Below are positions 1-7,850 of a DNA stretch of 64,000 bases, in pieces. The translations under genes were made by a program, and so were the position numbers. The notes beneath the pieces are model-generated. The model was not told where the DNA came from, did not search any database, and worked only from the letters and a program-made list of their open reading frames with translations. The stretch is from Cohnella nanjingensis (GTDB lineage Bacteria; Bacillota; Bacilli; Paenibacillales; Paenibacillaceae). Within the stretch, counting starts at the first letter, position 1; each line of letters begins with the position of its first letter. Where the stretch lies: positions 1 to 64,000 of the forward strand of contig NZ_JACJVP010000029.1 in the NCBI RefSeq assembly GCF_014212125.1, written 5' to 3'.

Positions 1-51
1 CGCAAAGAAAAGGCTCTGCCGGCAGGCATGCGGCAGAGCCTTTTCTTTGCG
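1..51 (-). terminator. Terminator of the RraA-like gene
   Basis: A perfect 21-bp inverted repeat (1-21 and 31-51) with a 9-nt loop lies 16 nt beyond the stop of the minus-strand gene ending at 68. Its outer arm supplies an A-rich/T-rich side, so it could stop transcription from both sides. Confidence 0.75.
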
Positions 52-67
52 TGCTAGGGGCGGCAGC

Positions 68-973
68 TTACAAGCGAACGTCGCTCTGCGGGCCACCTCG
101 CTCGTTCCGGCGCGCGTCCGCCAGCTCCGCTTCCCAGGTCAGATGACGATATTCGGCCGCGGCTTCGTCCGAGTTGAACCACTGCAGGTAATCCTCCCAC
201 AAAGCTACGCCCCAGGCCGCGTCGATCTGCGCGGTCGAATAGCGCCCTTCCTTCAGCCGGACGAAGCCGAAGACGTCGCGCGCCTGGGACTTCTCCGCCT
301 GCACGACGGTGAGTTCGGCGAGGTGCGGCGGGATGAAGATGACGCCGGCCGGCGTGCCCAGCACGACATCGCCGGGGAGGCAGACGGCCCGGCCGATTCG
401 GGTCGGCACGTTCATGCCGACCATCGTCACGTCCGCGATCGCGGTCGGATCGCTGCCGCGGTAGAAGATATTGATATTCTCGATCTGCGCGACCTGCTGA
501 TTGTCCCGGATGCCGCCCCAGATGACCGCGCCTCCCCGCTTCGTGCGGGTCGAGATGGCGGTCGAGAGGTTGCCGCCTACATACGTCCCCATGTGCACTT
601 TGTCGAACATATCGACGACGACGACGTCATCTTCCACGAGCGCATCGATGACCCATTGGTTGAAAAATCCCCTCCGGCCTTCCTGTTCGTGCCCGTAATT
701 CAGCAGCGTATCGTGGAGATCGGGCCGCTTCGGCACGAGGACGGCCGTAACGGCGCGTCCGACCATGACCTGATTCGGATGGACGATCTTGAAGTCGCCT
801 TCGAACTGAAATGGATAGCCTCGGTTCCACAACGGCCCCCATGCTTCCTCCAACGTGATTTTCCGGATCCGGCGAAGCACGTCCTCCGATACTTTGGGGC
901 GCCCGTTCGCGAACCGTTCTCCTTTCCATAGCGGCGTAAGCCGGACGATATCTTCCGGATGATCGAATTTCAT
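68..973 (-). CDS. RraA-like / HMG aldolase-family protein
   Basis: 301 aa, longer than the classical RraA fold (about 160 aa). The core from about residue 80 carries the family's GG-x-WGG-IRD stretch, where the Arg-Asp pair binds substrate and divalent metal in 4-hydroxy-4-methyl-2-oxoglutarate aldolases. The ATG follows an AGAGGTG ribosome site by 8 nt. It diverges from a sugar ABC importer and a UxuA-like dehydratase, which suggests a role in breakdown of a sugar acid or keto acid. True RNase E inhibition is unlikely in a Firmicute. The family call is firm; the substrate is unknown. Confidence 0.8.
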   Translation of the reverse strand: MKFDHPEDIVRLTPLWKGERFANGRPKVSEDVLRRIRKITLEEAWGPLWNRGYPFQFEGDFKIVHPNQVMVGRAVTAVLVPKRPDLHDTLLNYGHEQEGRRGFFNQWVIDALVEDDVVVVDMFDKVHMGTYVGGNLSTAISTRTKRGGAVIWGGIRDNQQVAQIENINIFYRGSDPTAIADVTMVGMNVPTRIGRAVCLPGDVVLGTPAGVIFIPPHLAELTVVQAEKSQARDVFGFVRLKEGRYSTAQIDAAWGVALWEDYLQWFNSDEAAAEYRHLTWEAELADARRNERGGPQSDVRL

Positions 974-1170
974 GCCGAAGCACCTCTTCCCGGTAGGGTA
1001 AGTTCGAAGTTCTTGAGGTCTATTGTTAGGGACGTACCGGGATTTGTCGATGCGACTTTTTTAAGGCATTTTTCGCCCGGACATAATTTTCTCTCCCCTC
1101 CGGCAGCGCCTTTTTCCGCCTCCGCGGCACGCGCGGCGAAAGGATAAAAAAAACAAACCATTTCATAAAT

Positions 1171-1186
1171 TCGTCGCCTATGACGA
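1171..1186. promoter_or_regulatory. Inverted repeat, possible operator of the sugar importer operon
   Basis: TCGTC-N6-GACGA forms a 16-bp inverted repeat in the divergent gap between the RraA-like gene and the ABC permease operon, about 70 nt before the permease start. Such sites commonly bind LacI or GntR regulators, but no regulator gene sits nearby and no clear -35/-10 pair was identified. Function is inferred only from position and symmetry. Confidence 0.3.
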
Positions 1187-1256
1187 TGTAACCGCTTCCG
1201 ATATCATGAGTCTACGCCTATGCATCCGCGCAACAAACGAAAAGGAGATGGGGCAA

Positions 1257-2210
1257 ATGGGGATCGCCGCGGAACGGGCGGCGGCAGCCGGCAGAGGAGC
1301 TTCCGCGAGGAGGCGCAAAGCCGCCGGAGACGCCAATTTGGCCGGTTATCTATTCATCTCGCCGTGGCTGATCGGATTTCTGCTGCTGACGTTATGGCCG
1401 ATCGCGCAATCGTTCTATCTGTCCTTCACCGAGTATTCGCTGCTGAGCGATCCCGCGTGGACGGGCACGGACAATTACGCGAAAATCTTCGCGGAGGACG
1501 CGACGTTCGCCAAGTCGCTGAGCGTGACGTTTCTGTTCGTGCTGTTCTCCGTTCCATTGAAGTTATTCTTCTCCCTCCTGGTGGCGATGGCGCTGAACCG
1601 CAACATGCGCGGCATGAACCTGTACCGGACGGCCGTCTACTTCCCGTCCTTGATCGGCGGGAGCATCGCGGTGGCGGCCCTCTGGCGCAACATGTTCGGA
1701 CTCGACGGATACGTCAACCAAGTGCTGGCCTGGTTCGGCATCCAAGGCGTCGGGTGGATCTCCAACCCCGACACGTCGCTCGGCACGCTGATTCTGCTCA
1801 ATACGTGGCAGTTCGGCTCCACCATGGTGATCTTCCTCGCGGGACTCAAGCAGATCCCCCAAGAGCTGTACGAATCGGCCGCCGTCGACGGCGCCGGCAG
1901 CGTGCGCAAGTTCGTCCGCATCACCCTGCCGATGCTGTCTCCGGTCATGTTCTTCAACCTGGTGCTCGGCGTGATCGGCTCCTTCCAGACGTTCACCTCG
2001 GCGTTCATCATTACCAAGGGCGGACCCGTCAATTCGACCTACATGTACGCCATGTTTCTATACGAGAAAGCGTTCAAGCATTACCAGATGGGCTACGCTT
2101 CCGCCCTGGCCTGGGTTCTGCTCGTCATCGTCGCGCTGCTCACCGTCGTCAACTTTGCCGCTTCCCGCTACTGGGTGTTCTATGAATCGGATGGAGGGAA
2201 GACGAGATGA
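1257..2210 (+). CDS. Sugar ABC transporter permease (MalF type)
   Basis: About 317 aa inner-membrane subunit of a carbohydrate ABC importer. Six hydrophobic segments are visible. The cytoplasmic coupling loop, E-S-A-A-V-D-G-A-G followed by I-x-L-P, is the EAA motif that docks onto the ATPase. Three in-frame starts exist (1206, 1248, 1257); the ATG at 1257 is chosen because AAAGGAG at 1241-1247 lies 9 nt before it. The stop overlaps the next permease start (ATGA), showing translational coupling. No ATPase gene is present, so a shared MsmX-like ATPase is probably used, as is usual in Firmicutes. Confidence 0.88.
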   Translation: MGIAAERAAAAGRGASARRRKAAGDANLAGYLFISPWLIGFLLLTLWPIAQSFYLSFTEYSLLSDPAWTGTDNYAKIFAEDATFAKSLSVTFLFVLFSVPLKLFFSLLVAMALNRNMRGMNLYRTAVYFPSLIGGSIAVAALWRNMFGLDGYVNQVLAWFGIQGVGWISNPDTSLGTLILLNTWQFGSTMVIFLAGLKQIPQELYESAAVDGAGSVRKFVRITLPMLSPVMFFNLVLGVIGSFQTFTSAFIITKGGPVNSTYMYAMFLYEKAFKHYQMGYASALAWVLLVIVALLTVVNFAASRYWVFYESDGGKTR

Positions 2211-3040
2211 CAACCGCAGCCGGAGCCAAATGGTCGAGACATTTGTTCCTGACGCTCTTCTCTCTCTTGATGCTGTATCCCGTCATCTGGTGGGTCGGGG
2301 CTTCGCTCAAAAAGACGGAGGAGCTGAGCCTGCCCACGCTTTGGCCGTCGAAGCCGATGTGGGAGAACTACAGCAACGGATGGCGCTTCTCGGGCGAGTA
2401 CACATTCACCCATTTCTTCGCCAACACGCTCCTGATGGAGCTCGGCAACGTCGTAGGCGGCGTCCTGACCGCCGCCATCGTCGCCTACGGCTTCGGACGC
2501 TTGAACTTCAAGCTGCGGGGCTTCTGGTTCTCCATCCTGCTCCTGACGATGATGCTGCCGGGGCAAGTAACGGTCGTTCCGCAGTACATTCTGTTCAACA
2601 AGCTGAGTCTCGTCGACAGCTACGTTCCGCTCGTGCTGCCGCATTTCTTCGGCGGCGGCGCGTTCTTCATCTTTCTTCTCGTCCAGTTCATTCGGGGCAT
2701 CCCCCGCGATCTGGACGAAGCGGCCAAGATCGACGGCGCCTCCGTCTACGGCATTTTTCTGCGGATCGTATTTCCCCTGATCAAGCCGGCGCTGATCACG
2801 GTCGCGATATTCACGTTCATCTGGAGCTGGGACGACTTTTTCGCGCAGGTGCTCTACTTGAGCTCGGTGGACAAATTCACGGTCGGCTTGGCGCTCCGCA
2901 TGTTCATCGACCAGTTCGATATCCAGTGGGGGCAGCTGCTCGCGATGTCTCTGCTATCCGTCATGCCTTCGGTCGTTTTGTTTTTCCTGGCGCAAAAGCA
3001 CTTTGTCGAAGGGATCGCCACGACGGGGTTGAAGGGCTAA
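2207..3040 (+). CDS. Sugar ABC transporter permease (MalG type)
   Basis: 277 aa, second membrane subunit of the importer. Six predicted helices. The EAA loop reads D-E-A-A-K-I-D-G-A-S and then I-x-x-P. It starts inside the stop of the MalF-type partner (ATGA at 2207) and is followed after 39 nt by the binding-protein gene, so the three genes form one operon. It pairs with the first permease to make the channel; substrate choice is set by the lipoprotein that follows. Confidence 0.88.
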   Translation: MTTAAGAKWSRHLFLTLFSLLMLYPVIWWVGASLKKTEELSLPTLWPSKPMWENYSNGWRFSGEYTFTHFFANTLLMELGNVVGGVLTAAIVAYGFGRLNFKLRGFWFSILLLTMMLPGQVTVVPQYILFNKLSLVDSYVPLVLPHFFGGGAFFIFLLVQFIRGIPRDLDEAAKIDGASVYGIFLRIVFPLIKPALITVAIFTFIWSWDDFFAQVLYLSSVDKFTVGLALRMFIDQFDIQWGQLLAMSLLSVMPSVVLFFLAQKHFVEGIATTGLKG

Positions 3041-3079
3041 CCGGTAATAAGCCAATTTCCAAAGAGGGGATGACAAAGC

Positions 3080-4405
3080 ATGGGGAAGAGAAAGTCGCAA
3101 GGCGCAGTCTTGACGCTCCTGGCCTCGGTCCTGTTGTTGGCGGCTTGCGGAGGGAATAGCGAGAGCGGAGGGGACGGACAGAGCGGGACCGACACCGGCA
3201 AAGGAACGGATAGCGGCGGGGCGAAGACGCTCGGGATGATGTGGTGGGGACCCGACGCGCGCCACGAAGCGACCAAGAAAGCGCTCGAGATCTATACGCA
3301 GCAGCATTCGAACGTCAAGTTCAAGCCCGAGTTCATGGCCTGGGACGCTTATTGGCAGAAGCTGCCGACGCTCGCGGCGTCCAAATCGATCCCGGACGTG
3401 CTGCAGATGGACGCCGCCTACATCCAGGAATACGTCACGAGAGGCCAGCTAGAGGATCTGTCGGATATCGACCTGAATGGGATCGTCGACCCGAACGTCG
3501 TCGAGAATAGCAAGATCGGCGGCAAGCTGTACGGCATTCCGCTCAGCCAGAACGCGCAGGGCATCGCCTTCAACAAGGAGGAGCTGGCGCAATACGGGAT
3601 TCCGCTGCCGAAGCAGAACTGGACGTACGACGAGTTCTTCCAATGGGCGAGGGACGCCCGGGCGAAGCTGCCCGAGGGCAAATACCCGATCGGCGACAGC
3701 ACGACGTGGGACGGCTTCAACTTCTACCAGACGTCGATGGGCAAATCGCCCGTCATGGCGGACGGGGGCAAGACGTTTAACCTCGACAAAGACTTGTTCA
3801 TGAAGTTCTACAACACCTACGAAGACTTCCGCAAAGCCAAGATCGTGCCCCCGGCCGAGAAAGCCGCAGCCTTCCTGGAGAACGACCCGAAGGCGGATCC
3901 GATGGCGTCGGGCGTCGTGATGACCCGGGGCGCGACGACGGGGTCGGTGAGCGCGCTGGAGCAGTTAATGCCAGGCAAGGTCGGCGTCGTGAACATGCCG
4001 ATCGGACCTTCCGGGGGCGGGTGGGCGCAATCGACCATCTTCCTGAGCGTCAGCGCGAATTCCAAGAATAAGGACGAGGCGAAGAAGTTCGTCCGGTGGT
4101 TCGTCTCCGACAAAGATGCGGGCGAGGCGCTGGGTCTGACCCGCGGCATTCCGATCAACCCGGACATTTACAAGGCGCTCGAGCCTTCCATGCAGCCGCA
4201 GGATAAGCTCGGCAAAGAAATCTACGACCTCTCGGTCGAGAAGGCGCTGCCGTTCTACTCCGCCGCCGCAGGCTATTCGGAGTGGGTCGACACGTACAAG
4301 AAGGAGATGGACGCGGTCACCTTCGGTCAGCAGTCGATCGAGGACGCCTACGCGAAGATCGACAAGATGGGCAAAGAGCTGGCGGCCAAAGCCGGAGGCA
4401 AGTAG
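3080..4405 (+). CDS. Extracellular sugar-binding lipoprotein
   Basis: 441 aa family 1 solute-binding protein. A signal peptide ends in the lipobox LLAAC with the lipid-bearing cysteine at residue 23, followed by a Gly/Ser/Asp-rich linker to about residue 48 that lets the domain stand off the membrane. The W-W-G and later W-x-Y residues are typical of carbohydrate binders. An AGAGGGG ribosome site precedes the ATG. It delivers substrate to the two upstream permeases. Given the UxuA-like gene 79 nt downstream, an oligo-uronide or related sugar is a reasonable but unproved guess. Confidence 0.88.
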   Translation: MGKRKSQGAVLTLLASVLLLAACGGNSESGGDGQSGTDTGKGTDSGGAKTLGMMWWGPDARHEATKKALEIYTQQHSNVKFKPEFMAWDAYWQKLPTLAASKSIPDVLQMDAAYIQEYVTRGQLEDLSDIDLNGIVDPNVVENSKIGGKLYGIPLSQNAQGIAFNKEELAQYGIPLPKQNWTYDEFFQWARDARAKLPEGKYPIGDSTTWDGFNFYQTSMGKSPVMADGGKTFNLDKDLFMKFYNTYEDFRKAKIVPPAEKAAAFLENDPKADPMASGVVMTRGATTGSVSALEQLMPGKVGVVNMPIGPSGGGWAQSTIFLSVSANSKNKDEAKKFVRWFVSDKDAGEALGLTRGIPINPDIYKALEPSMQPQDKLGKEIYDLSVEKALPFYSAAAGYSEWVDTYKKEMDAVTFGQQSIEDAYAKIDKMGKELAAKAGGK

Positions 4406-4483
4406 CGGCGGCGCGCGCTCCCTCCGCCGAATGCGAAGGGGCGCGCAAGGCCGACGATCCGATTCGAGAGAGGAGTATGCGAG

Positions 4484-5467
4484 ATGCAATTGGCCGAATT
4501 TTTCTCGTCTCAGCCGAGCCGACTCTGGCACCTAGCCAAGCAGATGGACGTCAATTACGCCGTCGGCGGCCTGCCCTGGGAGGAGCAGTTGGAGAAGCCG
4601 TGGGACCTGATGCCGCTCATTCGGATGAAGCAGCGCTACCAAGACTTCGGACTGACGCTGTCCGTCATCGAATCGATGCCGCCCAGCAACCATATCAAGC
4701 TGGGCACGCTGGGACGCGACGAGGAGATCGAGATGTTCCAGACCTTGATCGTCAACATGGGGGCGGCCGGCATCCCGGTGCTCTGCTACAACTTCATGGC
4801 GCAGTTCAACTGGTTCCGCACGTCGACGACGACCCGCTCGAGAGGCGGAGCGCTCGTCTCGAGCTACGACCACAGCCTGATGACGGACGCGCCGCTCACC
4901 GAAGCCGGCGTCGTGACGGAAGAGCGGCTGTGGGAGAATCTCCATTACTTCATGAGCCGGATCGTCCCGGTCGCGGAGCGGGCGAAGGTGAAGCTGGCGC
5001 TTCATCCGGACGATCCGCCGATCTCTCCGATCCGCGGAATCTCGCGCATCCTGCGCAGCGCGGAGGCGCTCCAGCGGGCGATCGACCTCGTGCCGAGTCC
5101 GTACAACGGCATCACGCTCTGCCAGGGAACGCTGGCGACGGCGGGCGACGACATTCCGAATACGATCCGCCATTTCGCGAGCCGGGACAAATTGTTCTTC
5201 GTGCACTTCCGCGACGTGCGGGGCACCAAGGAGAAATTCGAGGAGACGTTCCACGACGACGGCAAGACCGATATGCTCGCGGCGATGCGGACGTATTACG
5301 AAGTCGGCTACGGCGGGCCGGCGAGGCCGGACCACGTCCCGACGATGGAGGGCGAAGACAACGCGAATCCCGGTTATGAGCTCCTCGGCCGGCTCTATGG
5401 GGTCGGCTATATCAAAGGCTTGATGGAGGCGGCCGCGAAGAGCGTCCCCGCCTCCTCTCCGGCTTGA
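4484..5467 (+). CDS. uxuA: Mannonate dehydratase family protein (UxuA-like)
   Basis: 327 aa TIM-barrel protein matching UxuA, which dehydrates D-mannonate to 2-keto-3-deoxygluconate in hexuronate catabolism. Motifs seen in order: LHPDDPP (about residue 170), ITLCQGTLA (about 207), HFRDVRG (about 240), DGKTDM (about 260) and RPDHVPTMEGE (about 287). These hold the His, Cys, His and Asp residues that bind the metal. It is slightly short against 350-390 aa for characterised enzymes. Last gene of the importer operon, with a strong terminator at 5508. Related UxuA-like proteins can act on other sugar acids. Confidence 0.85.
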   Translation: MQLAEFFSSQPSRLWHLAKQMDVNYAVGGLPWEEQLEKPWDLMPLIRMKQRYQDFGLTLSVIESMPPSNHIKLGTLGRDEEIEMFQTLIVNMGAAGIPVLCYNFMAQFNWFRTSTTTRSRGGALVSSYDHSLMTDAPLTEAGVVTEERLWENLHYFMSRIVPVAERAKVKLALHPDDPPISPIRGISRILRSAEALQRAIDLVPSPYNGITLCQGTLATAGDDIPNTIRHFASRDKLFFVHFRDVRGTKEKFEETFHDDGKTDMLAAMRTYYEVGYGGPARPDHVPTMEGEDNANPGYELLGRLYGVGYIKGLMEAAAKSVPASSPA

Positions 5468-5507
5468 GCGGGGCGGCTCGGCCCGGCCGAACGCGGCGCG
5501 CGAAGAA

Positions 5508-5554
5508 GGCGGCCGGCATGCGCGAGGACGCATGCCGGCCGCCTTTTCTTTTTT
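5508..5554 (+). terminator. Terminator of the sugar-acid operon
   Basis: A perfect 15-bp GC-rich inverted repeat with a 6-nt loop (5508-5543) is followed by TTTTCTTTTTT, a canonical Rho-independent terminator 40 nt after the dehydratase stop. Confidence 0.92.
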
Positions 5555-5617
5555 AGGGCACGGATACATTCAGTAAGCACTACGCCGATGAATGCGATTT
5601 TTTATTCAAATTATTAT

Positions 5618-5627
5618 TGAATGTTCA
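5618..5627. promoter_or_regulatory. Candidate TetR operator, copy 1
   Basis: TGAATGTTCA has perfect outer arms (TGAA/TTCA), typical of TetR-family operators. It stands upstream of the TetR gene. A second related site, TGATTGTTCA, precedes the transporter gene at 6403. Read on opposite strands, both sites sit in a shared ATTATTGAA-N3-TCA-N-TAAA context, which supports a common binding protein. Confidence 0.45.
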
Positions 5628-5758
5628 CTAAAGAAACTGGTAAGCTACTTGGTGAGGGGATAATCGAAGGCAAGCGGATCAGCGAGGAGCACAGGTCCTT
5701 CGACAAGGACGCCGCGAAGCGGCTCTATGACGTCACCCGGGAATGGCTGTCACATTGA
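5621..5758 (+). pseudogene. Short C-terminal remnant, possibly of a short-chain dehydrogenase
   Basis: An open stretch of 45 codons ends KRLYDVTREWLSH, which resembles the last helix of short-chain dehydrogenases. No Rossmann motif or catalytic Tyr-x3-Lys is present, and its ATG lies inside the candidate TetR operator with no ribosome site. I read it as the tail of a gene left behind when the TetR/MFS segment arrived. The dehydrogenase assignment is tentative. Confidence 0.35.
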
Positions 5759-5790
5759 CTTAAAGTTGTTTGTACGAGGAGGGGAAACCA

Positions 5791-6369
5791 GTGGCCAGAC
5801 CCAGAGAGTTCGATACGACAGAGGTTCTTTCCAAAGCGATGGATTATTTCTGGAAGTATGGTTATGAAGGTGCGTCCATGCAAGAATTGGTGAAGCATGT
5901 GGGAATCAAGGCGCAAAGTCTTTACAATACTTACGGGGGCAAACGCGACCTGTTCTTCGCGGCGCTCAAGCATTATGTCAATCAAAGTACGGCGGTTCAT
6001 ACGCTCGAACATACGTCTTCGGGAAAAGAAGCCATCGCTCGAGTGTTCCGTGATTTGCTGGCAGATCTTGCCCGTTCGGATCGAACGAGGGGATGCTTCA
6101 TAAACAATACTTGCGTGGAGCTCGCGCCGCACGACTCCGAGATTGCCGATTTTATAGAAAAGGAAAGAATCCGTCTTGAACGCGCTTATTACCTTGCATT
6201 GGCACGAGCCAAGGAACAGGGAGAAATCAATGAGCGCTATCAGGATCTTATGGCGCTTGCGCGATATTTGAACAATGCGCAAGGGGGATTGATGGTTACC
6301 GCCAAGACGGTAACGGATATGACTGTTCTGGAGGACATCGTTGGGGTCACTCTTTCGATATTCGATTGA
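5791..6369 (+). CDS. TetR/AcrR family regulator
   Basis: 192 aa. The N-terminal helix-turn-helix covers about residues 8-52 (S-M-Q-E-L-V-K-H-V-G-I, then S-L-Y-N-T-Y-G-G-K), and a helical ligand-binding domain follows with GCFINNT near residue 103. GTG at 5791 is chosen because GAGGAGGGG at 5776-5784 lies 6 nt before it; an upstream TTG in frame lacks a site. It directly precedes an MFS exporter and is likely its ligand-released repressor. GC content here is clearly lower than in the neighbouring genes. Confidence 0.85.
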   Translation: MARPREFDTTEVLSKAMDYFWKYGYEGASMQELVKHVGIKAQSLYNTYGGKRDLFFAALKHYVNQSTAVHTLEHTSSGKEAIARVFRDLLADLARSDRTRGCFINNTCVELAPHDSEIADFIEKERIRLERAYYLALARAKEQGEINERYQDLMALARYLNNAQGGLMVTAKTVTDMTVLEDIVGVTLSIFD

Positions 6370-6402
6370 AAGACGGTCCCCTTTTTTTTCTTTATTTTTT
6401 AA

Positions 6403-6412
6403 TGATTGTTCA
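6403..6412. promoter_or_regulatory. Candidate TetR operator, copy 2
   Basis: TGATTGTTCA, 28 nt before the MFS start, resembles the site at 5618 when read on the opposite strand. Its position between the TetR and MFS genes fits repression of the exporter. Inferred from symmetry and the shared flanks. Confidence 0.4.
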
Positions 6413-6440
6413 ATAATATGACAGATAAGGGAGATTGAAA

Positions 6441-7604
6441 ATGAACAAGAACTGGGTCCTTTATTTACTTGCCTTTTGCGTATTTGTCATGGCATCTGCC
6501 GAAATTGTTGTAGCGGGTATTCTGGGAATGATTGCACAGGATACGAATGTGTCCGTAGGTATGGCCGGGCAATTGGTGACCGTCTATGCCATAGTCATTG
6601 CGGCCGGATCGCCCATTCTGCTATCGCTAACGTCAAGGATGGAAAGGAAAAAACTTCTGCTGCTTGCCTTTTTTGTTTTCGTCATCGGTAATTTGCTTGC
6701 CTTCTTCAGCCCTAACTTCACCATTCTCATGGCTTCCAGAATGGTTCAGGCGGCGAGTGCAGGCGTGTTTACAGTAGTCGCTTTGACTGTAGGCGCAAGT
6801 ATGGCAGCGCCGGAGAGGCGGGGCAGCGCTATCGGCATCATTATCATGGGTGCAAGCACGGCCTTGGTCGTCGGCGTTCCGCTTGGGACTTTAATAGGAG
6901 AATATTGGGGATGGCGCCTAGTCTTTATGTTTATCAATATTTTAGCCCTATTTTCAATCATCGGGATTGCTTCATCCGTTCCCAAAATGGAAAGTCAGGA
7001 ATCGGTTTCGTTAAAAACTCAGCTTGCGGTCTTGCGGGATCGCCGAATCATTAGCGGATTGTTCATTACGTTTTTTTGGGTCATCGGGTATCAATTCATA
7101 TTTACCTATATCTCCCCCTTTCTACAGGAGGCTGCAAGCCTCAATACGACACAGATCAGCGCAGCTCTATTCATATGCGGAATATTTGCTGTAATAGGTT
7201 CGCGTATCGGGGGATACGGCGCCGACCGGTGGGGGATTTACCGGACTCTGCTTGTCAGTCTGCTGCTCCACGCCGTGTCGCTAGCGGCGCTTTCTTGGGT
7301 GGGAACCACATTTTTAGGGGCTATCATGATCCTTGCCGTTTGGATAGGATCTGCCTATATGACAACGCCTGCACAGCAGTACTACCTGGTGTCGCTTTCT
7401 CCGAACGCCTCCGGTTTGGTGCTCGGCTTGAACAATTCCGTGCTTCAACTTGGAATTGCTGTTGGAGCCGGTGCAGGCGGATGGGTGGTAAACCAAACAT
7501 CGGTCATGAATCTGGGCTGGATTGGAGCAATTAGTATCGTGATCGGTATGTTTGCCGTATTTTACTCGTTTTCATTAAAAAGTAAACCACTAAAAGAAGC
7601 CTAA
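6441..7604 (+). CDS. MFS drug/metabolite exporter (DHA1 type)
   Basis: 387 aa with 12 hydrophobic segments. The loop after helix 2 (S-R-M-E-R-K-K) and the helix 4-5 region with G-x-x-L-G-x-x-x-G (V-G-V-P-L-G-T-L-I-G) mark the antiporter class of the major facilitator superfamily. The ATG at 6441 follows AAGGGAG by 7 nt; an in-frame TTG at 6435 is less likely. Paired with the upstream TetR gene, it most likely expels a toxic compound that also releases the repressor. Lower GC than flanking genes suggests acquisition by transfer. Confidence 0.87.
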   Translation: MNKNWVLYLLAFCVFVMASAEIVVAGILGMIAQDTNVSVGMAGQLVTVYAIVIAAGSPILLSLTSRMERKKLLLLAFFVFVIGNLLAFFSPNFTILMASRMVQAASAGVFTVVALTVGASMAAPERRGSAIGIIIMGASTALVVGVPLGTLIGEYWGWRLVFMFINILALFSIIGIASSVPKMESQESVSLKTQLAVLRDRRIISGLFITFFWVIGYQFIFTYISPFLQEAASLNTTQISAALFICGIFAVIGSRIGGYGADRWGIYRTLLVSLLLHAVSLAALSWVGTTFLGAIMILAVWIGSAYMTTPAQQYYLVSLSPNASGLVLGLNNSVLQLGIAVGAGAGGWVVNQTSVMNLGWIGAISIVIGMFAVFYSFSLKSKPLKEA

Positions 7605-7850
7605 TGCAGCCTCTTAAACCGGTTCCCTGTAAGCTGGCAGCGGTACCTCGCATACCTATCATCCCATGTTCAACATGTCCCCTATGTACGTTCGTGATCG
7701 AGAAAAGGCAGCTTTTCTTGGAATCAATCTTACCGCTTTAATAGAGAAATCGGAGAAGGGCGAGCTATAGCCCTTCTCCGCCAAAAAATCCGAATACCCT
7801 TTTTTATCGCTTCTCGCGTCCATCGCCCGTCCATCGCCCGCGGCGACGGT
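7605..7850. other. Intergenic stretch after the MFS gene
   Basis: This 246-bp gap contains a perfect 10-bp hairpin (see the terminator at 7751). A 34-codon open stretch at 7666-7770 has no ribosome site and no recognisable product; it may be debris of the low-GC insertion. Confidence 0.4.
7751..7780. terminator. Hairpin between convergent MFS and enolase-family genes
   Basis: CGGAGAAGGG and CCCTTCTCCG form a perfect 10-bp stem around a 10-nt loop. It lies between two converging genes. A T run on the plus strand begins only 16 nt later (7796), so terminator function is plausible but not textbook. Confidence 0.55.

Noticed and set aside
47-931. 294-codon plus-strand frame opposite the RraA-like gene
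   Set aside because: High-GC shadow frame. The minus strand encodes a recognisable protein with a ribosome site.
970-1161. 63-codon minus-strand frame upstream of the RraA-like gene
   Set aside because: Low-complexity Ala/Lys/Glu composition, no ribosome site, and it sits in the divergent promoter gap.
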